Positions 22,215 through 29,879 of a DNA stretch of 37,889 nucleotides are shown here, one piece after another; positions within the stretch are counted from its first letter, which is position 1, and every line of letters begins with the position of its first letter. The translations under genes and the position numbers were made by a program. Under the pieces are notes generated by a model. It was not told where the DNA came from and did no database searches. It saw only the letters and a list, made by a program, of their open reading frames with translations. This DNA comes from Oscillospiraceae bacterium (GTDB lineage Bacteria; Bacillota; Clostridia; Oscillospirales; Ruminococcaceae), in the NCBI GenBank assembly GCA_009781425.1, contig WQYC01000026.1, positions 1 through 37,889 of the forward strand, given 5' to 3'.

Positions 22215-22233
22215 TCTTGTTTGAATAAAAAAT

Positions 22234-22257
22234 AAACCCCCGCTTAGGCGGGGGTTT
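22234..22257 (+). terminator. Intrinsic terminator
   Basis: AAACCCCCGC and GCGGGGGTTT form a perfect 10-base stem with a TTAG loop, with A and T runs at the ends. It lies between the convergent NlpC-like and dockerin genes and can serve both. Confidence 0.92.
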
Positions 22258-22272
22258 AAAACTGTATAGATT

Positions 22273-23061
22273 TTAGTGGTCGTGGTCGTCGTCGCAATCA
22301 TCGTCAAGGCAGGGAGCTTCCATTAAGCCTGCCGCGATTCTGAGAATGATTACAGCGTCTGCTGTGTTGATTTCGCCGTCGCCGTTGAGGTCATAAACCT
22401 TTTTCATATCGTCGGTAGCTTCGAGAAGACCTGCCGCGATTCTGAGGATATTCAGCGCGTCGGAGGTTTTGTATGTGCCGTCAAACTCAACAATAGCTGC
22501 GGGAGCTGCGGGTTCAGAAGGTTTTTCAGGTTCGGGAGCAGTTGTGCCGCCGCCTGCTCTTGCGATTTCTGCACCGGTGTTGTCAAGGTATTTGTGGTTT
22601 ACAACGTTGAAATCGCCCCAGTCGCTCGCGATTAACATTTCAATATAAACGTTTTCTGTAGCCCAATTTGCTGCTGTGAATAACTGAACTGTGCGGCTCC
22701 AGAATCTTACGCTGTAAGTAGTTCCTTCAACTAAGGTAGCCGTAATAGCTTTATCTGCGCCGTCGTTACCCCACTCAGAAACCGTTCTCCAGCCGCCAAC
22801 GTTGTCATTAATTACAACACGTCCTCCAAAGCCGCCGTCAAGCGGGCTTGTAACGTTGATAATGAATTCAATGCCGAAGATTTTCATTGTATCTTCTTTT
22901 GTAAGGTCATGAGCGTTCTCGCCGTGGAAAGGTCTTGCGCACCAGTCTTGTCCGCCTGAGCCGAAGTTAGAGTTTCCGATTTTTGCGCTTGCGGGAATCA
23001 CCATAAAGCCTGCCGCAATTGCACACACTACTAAAACTGCCAAAAGTTTCTTTAATCTCAT
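22273..23061 (-). CDS. Secreted dockerin-domain protein
   Basis: A 262-residue protein with a signal peptide (1-26, ending ASA). The N-terminal domain (about 27-170) is beta-rich and of no family I can name; it may bind carbohydrate. A Pro/Glu linker follows, then a type I dockerin. Its second repeat is canonical, DLNGDGEINTADAVIILRIAAG, with calcium-binding D-N-D. The first repeat (FDGTYKTSDALNILRIAAG) lacks the leading D-x-N-x-D. The C-terminus ends in CLDDDCDDDHDH, unusual for dockerins. Dockerins dock to cohesins in cellulosome-like complexes; none is in the window. GGAGG lies eight bases before ATG 23061, which also begins the signal peptide. Confidence 0.88.
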   Translation of the reverse strand: MRLKKLLAVLVVCAIAAGFMVIPASAKIGNSNFGSGGQDWCARPFHGENAHDLTKEDTMKIFGIEFIINVTSPLDGGFGGRVVINDNVGGWRTVSEWGNDGADKAITATLVEGTTYSVRFWSRTVQLFTAANWATENVYIEMLIASDWGDFNVVNHKYLDNTGAEIARAGGGTTAPEPEKPSEPAAPAAIVEFDGTYKTSDALNILRIAAGLLEATDDMKKVYDLNGDGEINTADAVIILRIAAGLMEAPCLDDDCDDDHDH

Positions 23062-23114
23062 TTTGAATCCTCCGTTTAATTTAATTTTCATGACCGAAGT
23101 CATTCGTAATTTCA

Positions 23115-23143
23115 ATTATACATTTTTATTAAACAATTTTCAA
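23115..23143 (-). promoter_or_regulatory. Promoter of the dockerin gene
   Basis: On the minus strand TTGAAA (23138-23143), a 17-base spacer and TATAAT (23115-23120) lie 54 bases before the ATG. Confidence 0.78.
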
Positions 23144-23204
23144 TTAGCATATTGTACAAAATTTGAGCTGAAATTTTGGAGCGGTGGTTTTTTGCGTGAC
23201 TACA

Positions 23205-23233
23205 TTGACAAAAATTCGACGCTTTGCTATAAT
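23205..23233 (+). promoter_or_regulatory. Promoter of the methyltransferase gene, predicted leaderless
   Basis: TTGACA (23205-23210), a 17-base spacer and TATAAT (23228-23233) are a perfect consensus. The ATG begins at 23240, six bases after the -10, so transcription should start at the codon itself and no ribosome site is transcribed. Confidence 0.85.
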
Positions 23234-23239
23234 TAACAT

Positions 23240-23824
23240 ATGTTTACAGAAACAATTAACGGAATCAGCTTGACTTTTGAAACTGCGGACACGTCTTTCT
23301 CGCCGCTCGGCGCGGATTTAGGTACACTTGCCATGCTTTCGGCGGCGTTCAGCGAGAACGCGGTCATTAACGCAGGGGCAACCCTACTGGACTTAGGGTG
23401 CGGCTACGGCTTGGTCGGCGTTTACGCCGCGAAGCTTATCGGCGCAGAGAACATAGTCATGAGCGATGTTTGCGAGGACAGTGTCGCATTGGCGCGAAAA
23501 AATGCCGATTTGAACAATGTCGGCGGCGTGAAAATTATTCAAAGCGACGGCTTCCGCGATATACGCGACAGCGGCTTCTCGCTGATTCTTTCTAATCCGC
23601 CTTATCACACGGACTTTTCTGTGGCGAAGCACTTCATCGAAAAAGGCTTCAACAGGCTCGTTATCGGCGGAAAAATGTTCATGGTGACCAAGCGGCGGGA
23701 CTGGTATAAAAATAAGCTGTCTTCTGTCTTCGGCGGCGTGAGAATCACGGAAACAGACGGTTATTACGTATTTTGTGCAGAAAAGCGCAATGCGAATTAC
23801 GCAAAAAGGAGAAAACATGATTAA
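23240..23824 (+). CDS. RsmC/TrmN6-like class I methyltransferase
   Basis: A 194-residue SAM-dependent methyltransferase. Motif I is LLDLGCGYGLVGVYA, the acidic residue after strand 2 is in MSDVCEDS, and the catalytic block is SNPPYHTDF, followed by FIEKGFNRLVIGGKMFMV. The NPPYHTDF form is typical of RsmC-like small methyltransferases that act on guanine N2 of 16S rRNA. The short length matches the single-domain Firmicute group rather than two-domain RsmC of E. coli. The gene has no ribosome site and probably gives a leaderless mRNA. It overlaps the esterase gene by eight bases, so the two are co-expressed although their roles seem unrelated. Confidence 0.88.
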   Translation: MFTETINGISLTFETADTSFSPLGADLGTLAMLSAAFSENAVINAGATLLDLGCGYGLVGVYAAKLIGAENIVMSDVCEDSVALARKNADLNNVGGVKIIQSDGFRDIRDSGFSLILSNPPYHTDFSVAKHFIEKGFNRLVIGGKMFMVTKRRDWYKNKLSSVFGGVRITETDGYYVFCAEKRNANYAKRRKHD

Positions 23825-25403
23825 ATTATCACGACTATTTTCAGACAACATGATTCTGCAAAGGAACGCAGAAATAATTATGCGCGGATTTTCCGCGCCG
23901 AATGAATTTGCTACGGTTAATTTTGCGGGGAAAACAGCGAGCGCAAAAGCCGACGACAAGGGCTTTTGGAGCGTTTCTCTCGGTGAATTCGCGGCGAATT
24001 CCGAGCCGCAGAGCATAATAATTACATCGGGCGGCGAAACGCTTGAAATCCGCAATGTGCTTATCGGCGACATTTGGGTTTGCGGCGGTCAGTCGAACAT
24101 GGAGCTCGCGCTGAACCGCACCTGCCATAATTTCCCCGATGAGCTGGCAATCACGAACCCGCTCATAAGGCAGTTTAAAGTTCCGCAGGTTTATAATTTT
24201 GACGCGCCTGCCGATGAATTTTCGCTCGCGAACTGCGGTTGCGGCTGGGAGCACTTCTGTCCCGAAAACGCGCAGAATTTCACGGCTGTCGGCTACTTCT
24301 TCGCGAAGAAGCTGACAGAAAAATACGGCGTGCCTGTCGGATTATTGAATACTGCAGTCGGCGGGACGCCTGTTGCGGCGTGGATGAGCCGCGAAATGCT
24401 CGAGGAATTAGGCTTAAAAGAAGAGCTTGCCGAAGCCGAAAAGTGCAAAGACAAGCAATACATAGAGCAGACCTTGAAGGACGAAGACGCGAACACGACA
24501 GATTATCACTCGCGGCTCTGGAAAGCTGACCCCGGCTGTCAAGAAAAATGGCGCAGTGCGGACTTTGACGACAGCGACTGGGAAGAAATCCCGCTCTGCA
24601 AGGACGTTGACAAGGGCACAGGGACGTATTGGTACAGGAAAACTGTCGAGATTCCCGAGGAGCTTCGCGGACAGGAAGCGACGATTTTCTTAGGGCTTGC
24701 GGTTGATATGGACGAGGTTTTCATTAACGGTGAAAAGCTCGGCGCGACCTATTACCGCTATCCGCCGCGCGAGTATAAATTCACACTGCCGCAGGAAAAA
24801 TCGCTGACAATCGTGGTGCGCCTGCTCTGCTTCAACGGCTTCGGCGGATTTACTGCGGGCAAGAATTATTTTATCGCGACTGAAACTCGCACAATTGACA
24901 TAGGCGGAGCGTGGAAACGCCGCCACGGAACGGAATTCGAGAGCCCGAAGCCTATGGCGTTCTTCCAGTACAAACCGACAGGCGTTTACAACGGCATGAT
25001 TTCGCCGCTGTTTAATTACGCAATGAAAGGCATAATCTGGTATCAGGGCGAGTCTGACGCCTGGAATTACACCCGCTACGCCGAGAAGCTCACGGCTGTA
25101 ATTAACGGCTGGCGAGAAGCTTGGGCGACTGTTAAGGACGAAAAAACTGCGCCTTTTATTCAGACGCAGTTGGTATATTATGCATTGACGGGCGACACAG
25201 ACTGGGATTTAATCCGCGAACAGCAGAAGAAGTGCCTTGCACTGCCCTGCACAGGGCTTGCAGGAGGCTATGACCTCGGCGAATACAACGACCTGCATCC
25301 GCAGAACAAGCGCGACGTAGGCGAGCGGCTTGCGCGGCTCGCAATGCGCTTAGCTTACGGCGAGAAAATGCCGCCGAATGTGTTTGAAATGTATAATTGT
25401 TAA
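23817..25403 (+). CDS. Sialate O-acetylesterase-like protein
   Basis: A 528-residue SGNH-type esterase. GGQSNMELAL (90-99) holds the nucleophile Ser93, and a late DLHPQNKRDVG block supplies the Asp and His. In between, residues about 250-330 look like a galactose-binding jelly-roll inserted in the esterase (DDSDWEEIPL, WYRKTVEIPEE), as is usual for the family. It removes O-acetyl groups from sialic acid or plant glycans. There is no signal peptide, so it acts inside the cell on imported sugars. AAGGAG precedes ATG 23817, which lies in the end of the methyltransferase gene. Its stop codon shares bases with that of the convergent lipoprotein gene. Confidence 0.9.
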   Translation: MIKLSRLFSDNMILQRNAEIIMRGFSAPNEFATVNFAGKTASAKADDKGFWSVSLGEFAANSEPQSIIITSGGETLEIRNVLIGDIWVCGGQSNMELALNRTCHNFPDELAITNPLIRQFKVPQVYNFDAPADEFSLANCGCGWEHFCPENAQNFTAVGYFFAKKLTEKYGVPVGLLNTAVGGTPVAAWMSREMLEELGLKEELAEAEKCKDKQYIEQTLKDEDANTTDYHSRLWKADPGCQEKWRSADFDDSDWEEIPLCKDVDKGTGTYWYRKTVEIPEELRGQEATIFLGLAVDMDEVFINGEKLGATYYRYPPREYKFTLPQEKSLTIVVRLLCFNGFGGFTAGKNYFIATETRTIDIGGAWKRRHGTEFESPKPMAFFQYKPTGVYNGMISPLFNYAMKGIIWYQGESDAWNYTRYAEKLTAVINGWREAWATVKDEKTAPFIQTQLVYYALTGDTDWDLIREQQKKCLALPCTGLAGGYDLGEYNDLHPQNKRDVGERLARLAMRLAYGEKMPPNVFEMYNC

Positions 25404-26320
25404 TTTAAGACAACGAAGGCATATTCCGCTTCATTGCTAAATTCGTTATCCCAATAAAAGAACATTCTGTAGCCGATGAAAACGACGTCGGAAGTCTCCG
25501 CCTTTTCAAACGGAAAATCGAATCTGTAAACGCCGAGCTCGCGGGTTTGCCTAAAAAGAACTTCTTCTCTTTCGGCTATATCGTCTCCGTCCTCGTCAAG
25601 GAAGCATTTCTGTATTCTGATGTTATCGGGGCGGTGTTCGTAGTCGGTAACTTCAACCGCGATTATCGCTCCTGTTTCCAAAACTGCGGAATTTTCCCGA
25701 AGAAACGGCATATCGCGTATTAAATCCGTGCGGTCATAAATCGAGCCGTTCCACATATTAGGCGCGGCGGAATAAATCAGCTCTTCACCGTCTGCCGTCA
25801 GTAGGATTGCAGGCGGTTTGTCCATAAATGCCGATGCTTGCGGAGGGCTGTAAACCTGCCCTGTCCCTGCGAACGGCTCGCCGAGCGTGTTGCTCAGAAA
25901 ATCAAGCACCCACGCTTCATTTCCGACATAAAACACAATGATTCTGCCCTGTATGAAAAAATGCGGATATGAAATCCACGAGACCTGAACCCCTCTGCCG
26001 TCGCGGTAATTGAAGCCGTGACCGCTTTCGTTGACAATTTTTGTGTCGGCTTGCGCTTTGCTGTTACTGCTGTAGGAATAAACCGTGAAGTGTTCTTCCT
26101 GTTCGCCGCTTCGCACAATTATTGTTTCGGCTTTTCCCGTCAGCAGGTCTTCGTCCCACGTTATTTCCGAGATTTCATGCTCAAAGCCTGCGGCGGTAAT
26201 CGCGTTCAGCAGTGCTTCAAGGTCGGAATTCCCTGTATTTTCCGCGCAAGCTGCGCAGACTGAAAGTATTATCGCAGAAATTAAAAACAAGCATAATAGC
26301 TTTTTCATATTTATCTTCAT
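25400..26320 (-). CDS. Lipoprotein of unknown function
   Basis: A 306-residue protein with a type II signal peptide (MKKLLCLFLISAIILSVCAAC). The rest is of no family I recognise. It has a region of alternating strands, a central FFIQGRIIVFYVGNEAWVLDFL segment and a Cys-free C-terminal domain ending AEYAFVVLN. ATG 26320 was chosen because GAGGTG lies six bases upstream; an in-frame GTG further upstream overlaps that site. The gene begins 27 bases after the VanY-like carboxypeptidase gene and is probably co-transcribed with it, suggesting a cell-envelope role. Confidence 0.75.
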   Translation of the reverse strand: MKINMKKLLCLFLISAIILSVCAACAENTGNSDLEALLNAITAAGFEHEISEITWDEDLLTGKAETIIVRSGEQEEHFTVYSYSSNSKAQADTKIVNESGHGFNYRDGRGVQVSWISYPHFFIQGRIIVFYVGNEAWVLDFLSNTLGEPFAGTGQVYSPPQASAFMDKPPAILLTADGEELIYSAAPNMWNGSIYDRTDLIRDMPFLRENSAVLETGAIIAVEVTDYEHRPDNIRIQKCFLDEDGDDIAEREEVLFRQTRELGVYRFDFPFEKAETSDVVFIGYRMFFYWDNEFSNEAEYAFVVLN

Positions 26321-26347
26321 ATTTTTCACCTCAACTGTAACACAAAG

Positions 26348-27166
26348 CTACTCTGCATAAAGTTGCATTAAAAATTCTTCTAATGTCAGTCCCGACTCGG
26401 CAAGCTCCCGCGCTCGTTCCACCCCCACGAATCGCCAGTGCCAAGGCTCGTAGATGAAGCCTGTGATGTGCATTGCGTCCTCGGGGTAGCGCAGAATAAA
26501 GCCGTAGTCGTGCGCGTTTTCCGCGAGCCATGCGAACTCGCGCGTGTTTTCAAAGGAATACACGTCATAGCTTCCGCTCGCGAAGTCTATCGCGATTCCC
26601 GCGTTATGCTCGCTTGCGCCCGGATAGGCAACCTCAGTCCCTGCGACAAGCTCGGACTGCGCGAGGTTTAAGCCCAGCCCAAGGTAGTAATTAATCCTGC
26701 GGTCGTAGATTTCCTGCTGTCTTTCAATCGTGCGGAAGCCCTCGATTATCACAATATGTATGCCGTCAAGCCTTGCGGCTTCAAGCATTTGCAGGGCGTA
26801 TTCCGCAAGCCGTTCGTCAATCTCGCGCCACCATTCGTCTTCCTCTCCGAGCGAATACAAAGCGATTTCAAAGTCGTCGGGAAGCGGATTTTGTCGGTCT
26901 ATGAGGTAAAAAGCCCACTCGTTGTCGTATATTTTTTCGGGCGGAATTTCTTCCGGGACGTCGAGGACGCCGCCCCCTACGTCTTTTAATGACGATTCTG
27001 TTGCGGGCTCGGCTTCAATCGTTAACTGAACTAACGCCGATTGTGTCATAACCGGCGCATCTATTGTTACAAGTTTTATTGCTTCTATGGCAGGTTGTTC
27101 GTCAGGCGAAGCTACAAAAAACACTGTCAGCATTGCACTGATAAGCATGATTATTTTACGTTTCAT
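26348..27166 (-). CDS. VanY-type D-alanyl-D-alanine carboxypeptidase
   Basis: A 272-residue zinc peptidase, exported by an N-terminal hydrophobic segment (4-20). After a linker of about 100 residues come the LD-carboxypeptidase motifs: GFRTIERQQEIY (143-154), SEHNAGIAID with His187 and Asp194 (zinc ligands), and EPWHWR with Glu240 and His243. It trims the terminal D-Ala from peptidoglycan stem peptides. Residues 62-73 (DVGGGVLDVPEE) are encoded by an in-frame copy of the GTAGGGG repeat. The ATG follows a TATAAT box by six bases with no ribosome site, so the mRNA is predicted to be leaderless. Confidence 0.9.
   Translation of the reverse strand: MKRKIIMLISAMLTVFFVASPDEQPAIEAIKLVTIDAPVMTQSALVQLTIEAEPATESSLKDVGGGVLDVPEEIPPEKIYDNEWAFYLIDRQNPLPDDFEIALYSLGEEDEWWREIDERLAEYALQMLEAARLDGIHIVIIEGFRTIERQQEIYDRRINYYLGLGLNLAQSELVAGTEVAYPGASEHNAGIAIDFASGSYDVYSFENTREFAWLAENAHDYGFILRYPEDAMHITGFIYEPWHWRFVGVERARELAESGLTLEEFLMQLYAE
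26953..26980 (-). repeat. GTAGGGG-family repeat inside the VanY-like gene
   Basis: On the minus strand it begins GTAGGGGGCGGCGTCCTCG and ends ACGTCCCGG. By eye it agrees at 21 of 27 positions with the copy after dapA at 29830-29856. It lies in the linker between the signal segment and the catalytic domain. Confidence 0.75.
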
Positions 27167-27172
27167 AAAGCA

Positions 27173-27201
27173 ATTATATAAAATAACGGCAGTTTTGTCA
27201 A
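27173..27201 (-). promoter_or_regulatory. Promoter of the VanY-like gene, predicted leaderless
   Basis: On the minus strand TTGACA (27196-27201), a 17-base spacer and TATAAT (27173-27178) are a perfect consensus, followed by six bases and the ATG at 27166. Confidence 0.85.
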
Positions 27202-27223
27202 GAGCCACGCTTGACAAAACTGC
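27189..27223. promoter_or_regulatory. Inverted repeat joining two divergent -35 boxes
   Basis: GCAGTTTTGTCAA (27189-27201) and TTGACAAAACTGC (27211-27223) are exact 13-base inverted repeats separated by nine bases. Each holds the -35 box TTGACA of one of the two divergent promoters. A regulator bound here could control the carboxypeptidase and the lysine operon together. Confidence 0.85.
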
Positions 27224-27239
27224 ATTTTTATGGTACATT
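27211..27239 (+). promoter_or_regulatory. Promoter of the asd-dap operon
   Basis: TTGACA (27211-27216), a 17-base spacer and TACATT (27234-27239) lead to a leader of about 45 bases before the asd ATG. The leader is too short for a lysine riboswitch or T-box, and I see none. Confidence 0.75.
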
Positions 27240-27288
27240 TATTAAAAAGAATAATAATATAGATTACAAAATGTGTAGGAGAAAGATT

Positions 27289-28368
27289 ATGAAAAAACTA
27301 AACGCCGGAATTATCGGCGCGACAGGCATGGTTGGTCAGCGGTTCGCGTTGCTGCTTGAAAATCACCCGTGGTTTGAGGTCACTGCGCTTGCGGCTTCGC
27401 CGCGCTCGGCAGGCAAGACTTACGGCGAAGTCGTAAAAGACCGCTGGATGATGGATTCGCCGATTCCCGAAAAGATGAAAAGCATGACGATTCTTGACGC
27501 TTCGGACGTGAAGGCGGTCACTGAAAAGGTCGACTTTGTTTTCTGTGCCGTGGATATGAAAAAGGACGAAATCCGCGCACTTGAGGAAGCGTATGCAAAG
27601 GCGGAATGTCCTGTTGTTTCCAATAACTCGGCGCACAGAATGACGCCCGACGTGCCTATGCTGATTCCCGAGATTAACGCCGAGCACGCAGAAATTATTG
27701 AAGCACAGCGAAAACGTCTCGGCACTAAGCGCGGCTTCATCGCGGTGAAAAGCAATTGCTCGATTCAAAGCTATGTTCCAGCTCTGCACCCGCTGTTGGG
27801 GTTCGGCATAAAAGATGTTCTCGTTTGCACTTATCAGGCGGTTTCGGGCGCAGGCAAGAAGCTCAAGGACTGGGTGGAAATGCAGGACAATGTAATCCCT
27901 TTTATCGGCGGCGAGGAAGAAAAATCCGAGCAGGAGCCGCTCAAAATTTGGGGTAAAATCGAAAACGGCAAAATCATCGACGCGACAGGCATAAATATAA
28001 CGTCGCAGTGCATACGCGTTCCTGTGTCTGACGGGCATTTGGCGGCAGTTTTCGTGCGTTTTGCCGATAAAAATAATAAACCGAGCAAGGAAGAAATTAT
28101 AGAAATCTGGCACAACTTCGGCGGCGTTTCGGAAACCTTACCGTCTGCGCCTTGGAATTTCTTGAATTATTTTAACGAGGATAATTTTCCGCAGACGAAG
28201 CTGCACCGCGGCTTAGAGAACGGCATGGCTGTTTCAATCGGGCGGCTTCGCGAGGACTCGCAATACGATTATAGATTTATCGGGCTTTCACACAATACGC
28301 TGAGAGGCGCGGCGGGCGGCGCGGTGCTGATGGCGGAGCTGTTGAAATCTAAGGGCTATTTTGATTAA
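27289..28368 (+). CDS. asd: Aspartate-semialdehyde dehydrogenase
   Basis: A 359-residue NADP-dependent enzyme that reduces aspartyl phosphate to aspartate semialdehyde, the branch point to lysine/diaminopimelate, threonine and methionine. It has the nucleotide-binding GIIGATGMVGQRF (8-20), SNNSAHRM (111-118) and the catalytic Cys157 in VKSNCSIQ. The length and these blocks match the archaeal/fungal-type Asd rather than the E. coli type. AGGAG lies eight bases before ATG 27289; an upstream frame from 27211 would include the promoter. It is the first gene of a plus-strand operon running to the MATE gene at 32975. Confidence 0.95.
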   Translation: MKKLNAGIIGATGMVGQRFALLLENHPWFEVTALAASPRSAGKTYGEVVKDRWMMDSPIPEKMKSMTILDASDVKAVTEKVDFVFCAVDMKKDEIRALEEAYAKAECPVVSNNSAHRMTPDVPMLIPEINAEHAEIIEAQRKRLGTKRGFIAVKSNCSIQSYVPALHPLLGFGIKDVLVCTYQAVSGAGKKLKDWVEMQDNVIPFIGGEEEKSEQEPLKIWGKIENGKIIDATGINITSQCIRVPVSDGHLAAVFVRFADKNNKPSKEEIIEIWHNFGGVSETLPSAPWNFLNYFNEDNFPQTKLHRGLENGMAVSIGRLREDSQYDYRFIGLSHNTLRGAAGGAVLMAELLKSKGYFD

Positions 28369-28376
28369 GGAGAATT

Positions 28377-28643
28377 ATGCCGACATTATCAATGTTTCTT
28401 GGGATTCTCGTGAAAATGAACTGGAAAGATACAGGGCAACATAAATTACCTCACTTCCATGCTTTTTATGCCGAGCATGAAGCATCATTCGGTCTTGACG
28501 GTGAGATTATAGCCGGAAGTTTTCCAAAGAAGCAAGCCGCATTTGTAAAAGCTTGGGCTTTACTTCACGAAGATGAACTGCTTGCTAACTGGAAGTTAGC
28601 CTTGGACGGTGAGGAAATATTTAGAATTGAACCGTTGAAATAG
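28377..28643 (+). CDS. DUF4160 protein, partner of DUF2442
   Basis: An 88-residue protein: MPTLSMFLGILVKM, LPHFHAFYAEHEASFGLDGEIIAGSFPKKQ, then AFVKAWALLHEDELLANW. This is the complete DUF4160 pattern. DUF4160 and DUF2442 genes usually occur as a pair, often on mobile or accessory DNA, and are suspected toxin-antitoxin-like modules; no activity is established. AAGGAG lies four bases before the ATG, nine bases after asd. It stands between asd and dapA in the lysine operon with intact spacing. Confidence 0.9.
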   Translation: MPTLSMFLGILVKMNWKDTGQHKLPHFHAFYAEHEASFGLDGEIIAGSFPKKQAAFVKAWALLHEDELLANWKLALDGEEIFRIEPLK

Positions 28644-28652
28644 GAGGTTTAT

Positions 28653-28928
28653 ATGCGCGAACAAGAAGATATTATTTTTGGCAAACCTTTAAACCCGCGC
28701 GTTTTAGATGTTTTACCGACTGAGGATTATAAATTATTTCTCACATTTAATAATGGCGAAAAGCGTGTGTTTGATGTTAAAAATATTTTAAATTTACCTG
28801 CATTTAAAAAGCTTTCAAACAAAGAATTCTTTAAAGCAGTTAAAACAGAATACGGCACGATTGCGTGGGGCAACGATATTGATTACTGCCCTGATACACT
28901 GTACAATGAAAGCGTGCTTATAAATTAA
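28653..28928 (+). CDS. DUF2442 protein, partner of DUF4160
   Basis: A 91-residue protein with the DUF2442 core: PRVLDVLPTEDYKLFLTFNNGEKRVFDV, then LPAFKKLSNKEFFKAVKTEYGTIAWGNDIDYCPDTLY (two blocks of the known pattern). It follows the DUF4160 gene by nine bases with AGGAGG before the ATG. dapA begins 17 bases after its stop. Its AT-richer codons differ from asd and dapA, which supports insertion of the pair into an existing operon. Confidence 0.9.
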   Translation: MREQEDIIFGKPLNPRVLDVLPTEDYKLFLTFNNGEKRVFDVKNILNLPAFKKLSNKEFFKAVKTEYGTIAWGNDIDYCPDTLYNESVLIN

Positions 28929-28945
28929 TAATAAGGAGCAAAACT

Positions 28946-29833
28946 ATGAGAAATCCAATTTACACCGGCTCGGGCGTGGCGATAGTCACCCCCATGAACG
29001 AAAACGGAAGTATAAATTATCCGCTGTTTGGCGAGCTGATTGAACGGCAGATTAAGGGCGGCACGCAGGGCTTGATTATCTGCGGAACTACGGGCGAAGC
29101 AAGCACCATGAGCGACGACGAGCATATCGAGTGCATACGCTTTGCAGTCGAGAAAAACGCGAAGCGCGCGGCTGTTGTCGCGGGGACAGGAAGCAACGAC
29201 ACGGCTTATATGGTCGAGCTGTCCGAAAAAGCCGAGAAAGCCGGCGCAGACGCACTTTTACTTATGTCGCCTTATTACAACAAAACCTCGCAGAGAGGGC
29301 TTGTAAAGCACTTCGGCGCGGTCGCTGATAAGGTAAAAATCCCGATAATGCTGTATAATATCCCCTCAAGAACAGGCATGAACATTGAGCTTGCGACGTT
29401 TAAGGAACTTGCCGAGCGTCCGAACATAACAGCTGTAAAAGAATCGGGCGGCGATGTTAAATATTTCTCGACGCTGATTAACGAATCGGGCTTGGACGTT
29501 TACAGCGGCGACGATTACATGAATGTGCCTGCAATGGCTCTCGGCGCAGTCGGGACGGTTTCGGTCATGGCGAATGTAATCCCCGAAATCGCGGCACAAA
29601 TCTGCACGCTTTGCGCGGAGAACAACGTTCTCGAAGCGGGCAGGCTCAATCAGAAATACGCGCGCTTCATGGGCTCTGAGGGACTCTTCATGGACGTGAG
29701 CCCTATTCCCGTCAAGCACGCGCTGAAGCTGCTCGGCATAAACGCGGGAAGCCCGCGCCTGCCGCTGTGCGACATGGACGACGCAAAAATCGCGCTTTTA
29801 AAAGCAGAAATGGAAAAAGTAGGTTTATTGTAG
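28946..29833 (+). CDS. dapA: 4-Hydroxy-tetrahydrodipicolinate synthase
   Basis: A 295-residue aldolase that condenses pyruvate with aspartate semialdehyde, the first step specific to lysine and diaminopimelate. It has CGTTGEAST (46-54), YYNKTSQRGL (110-119), YNIPSRTG with Tyr137, and the Schiff-base Lys165 in AVKESGGD. The length is normal. AAGGAG precedes the ATG. The TAG stop is the start of a GTAGGGG palindrome. Confidence 0.95.
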   Translation: MRNPIYTGSGVAIVTPMNENGSINYPLFGELIERQIKGGTQGLIICGTTGEASTMSDDEHIECIRFAVEKNAKRAAVVAGTGSNDTAYMVELSEKAEKAGADALLLMSPYYNKTSQRGLVKHFGAVADKVKIPIMLYNIPSRTGMNIELATFKELAERPNITAVKESGGDVKYFSTLINESGLDVYSGDDYMNVPAMALGAVGTVSVMANVIPEIAAQICTLCAENNVLEAGRLNQKYARFMGSEGLFMDVSPIPVKHALKLLGINAGSPRLPLCDMDDAKIALLKAEMEKVGLL

Positions 29834-29856
29834 GGGACGCTGTCCTCAGCGTCCCG
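29829..29856 (+). repeat. GTAGGGG-family palindrome at the end of dapA
   Basis: TGTAGGGGACGC is followed by TGTCCTCA and GCGTCCCG. GGGACGC (29834-29840) and GCGTCCC (29849-29855) pair. TAG at 29831-29833 ends dapA. There is no T-tract, so it should not terminate, and dapB follows. Confidence 0.85.
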
Positions 29857-29879
29857 AAAATAAAAAGGAACATGATAAA

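Noticed and set aside
25400-25403. Overlapping stop codons of the esterase and lipoprotein genes
   Set aside because: TTAA serves both convergent stops; this is a simple coincidence of a palindromic stop and has no clear function.
27240-27288. Lysine riboswitch or T-box before asd
   Set aside because: The leader is only about 45 bases and shows no such structure.
29841-29870. Terminator after dapA
   Set aside because: The hairpin lacks a U-tract and dapB follows with its own ribosome site; it is read as a repeat copy only.
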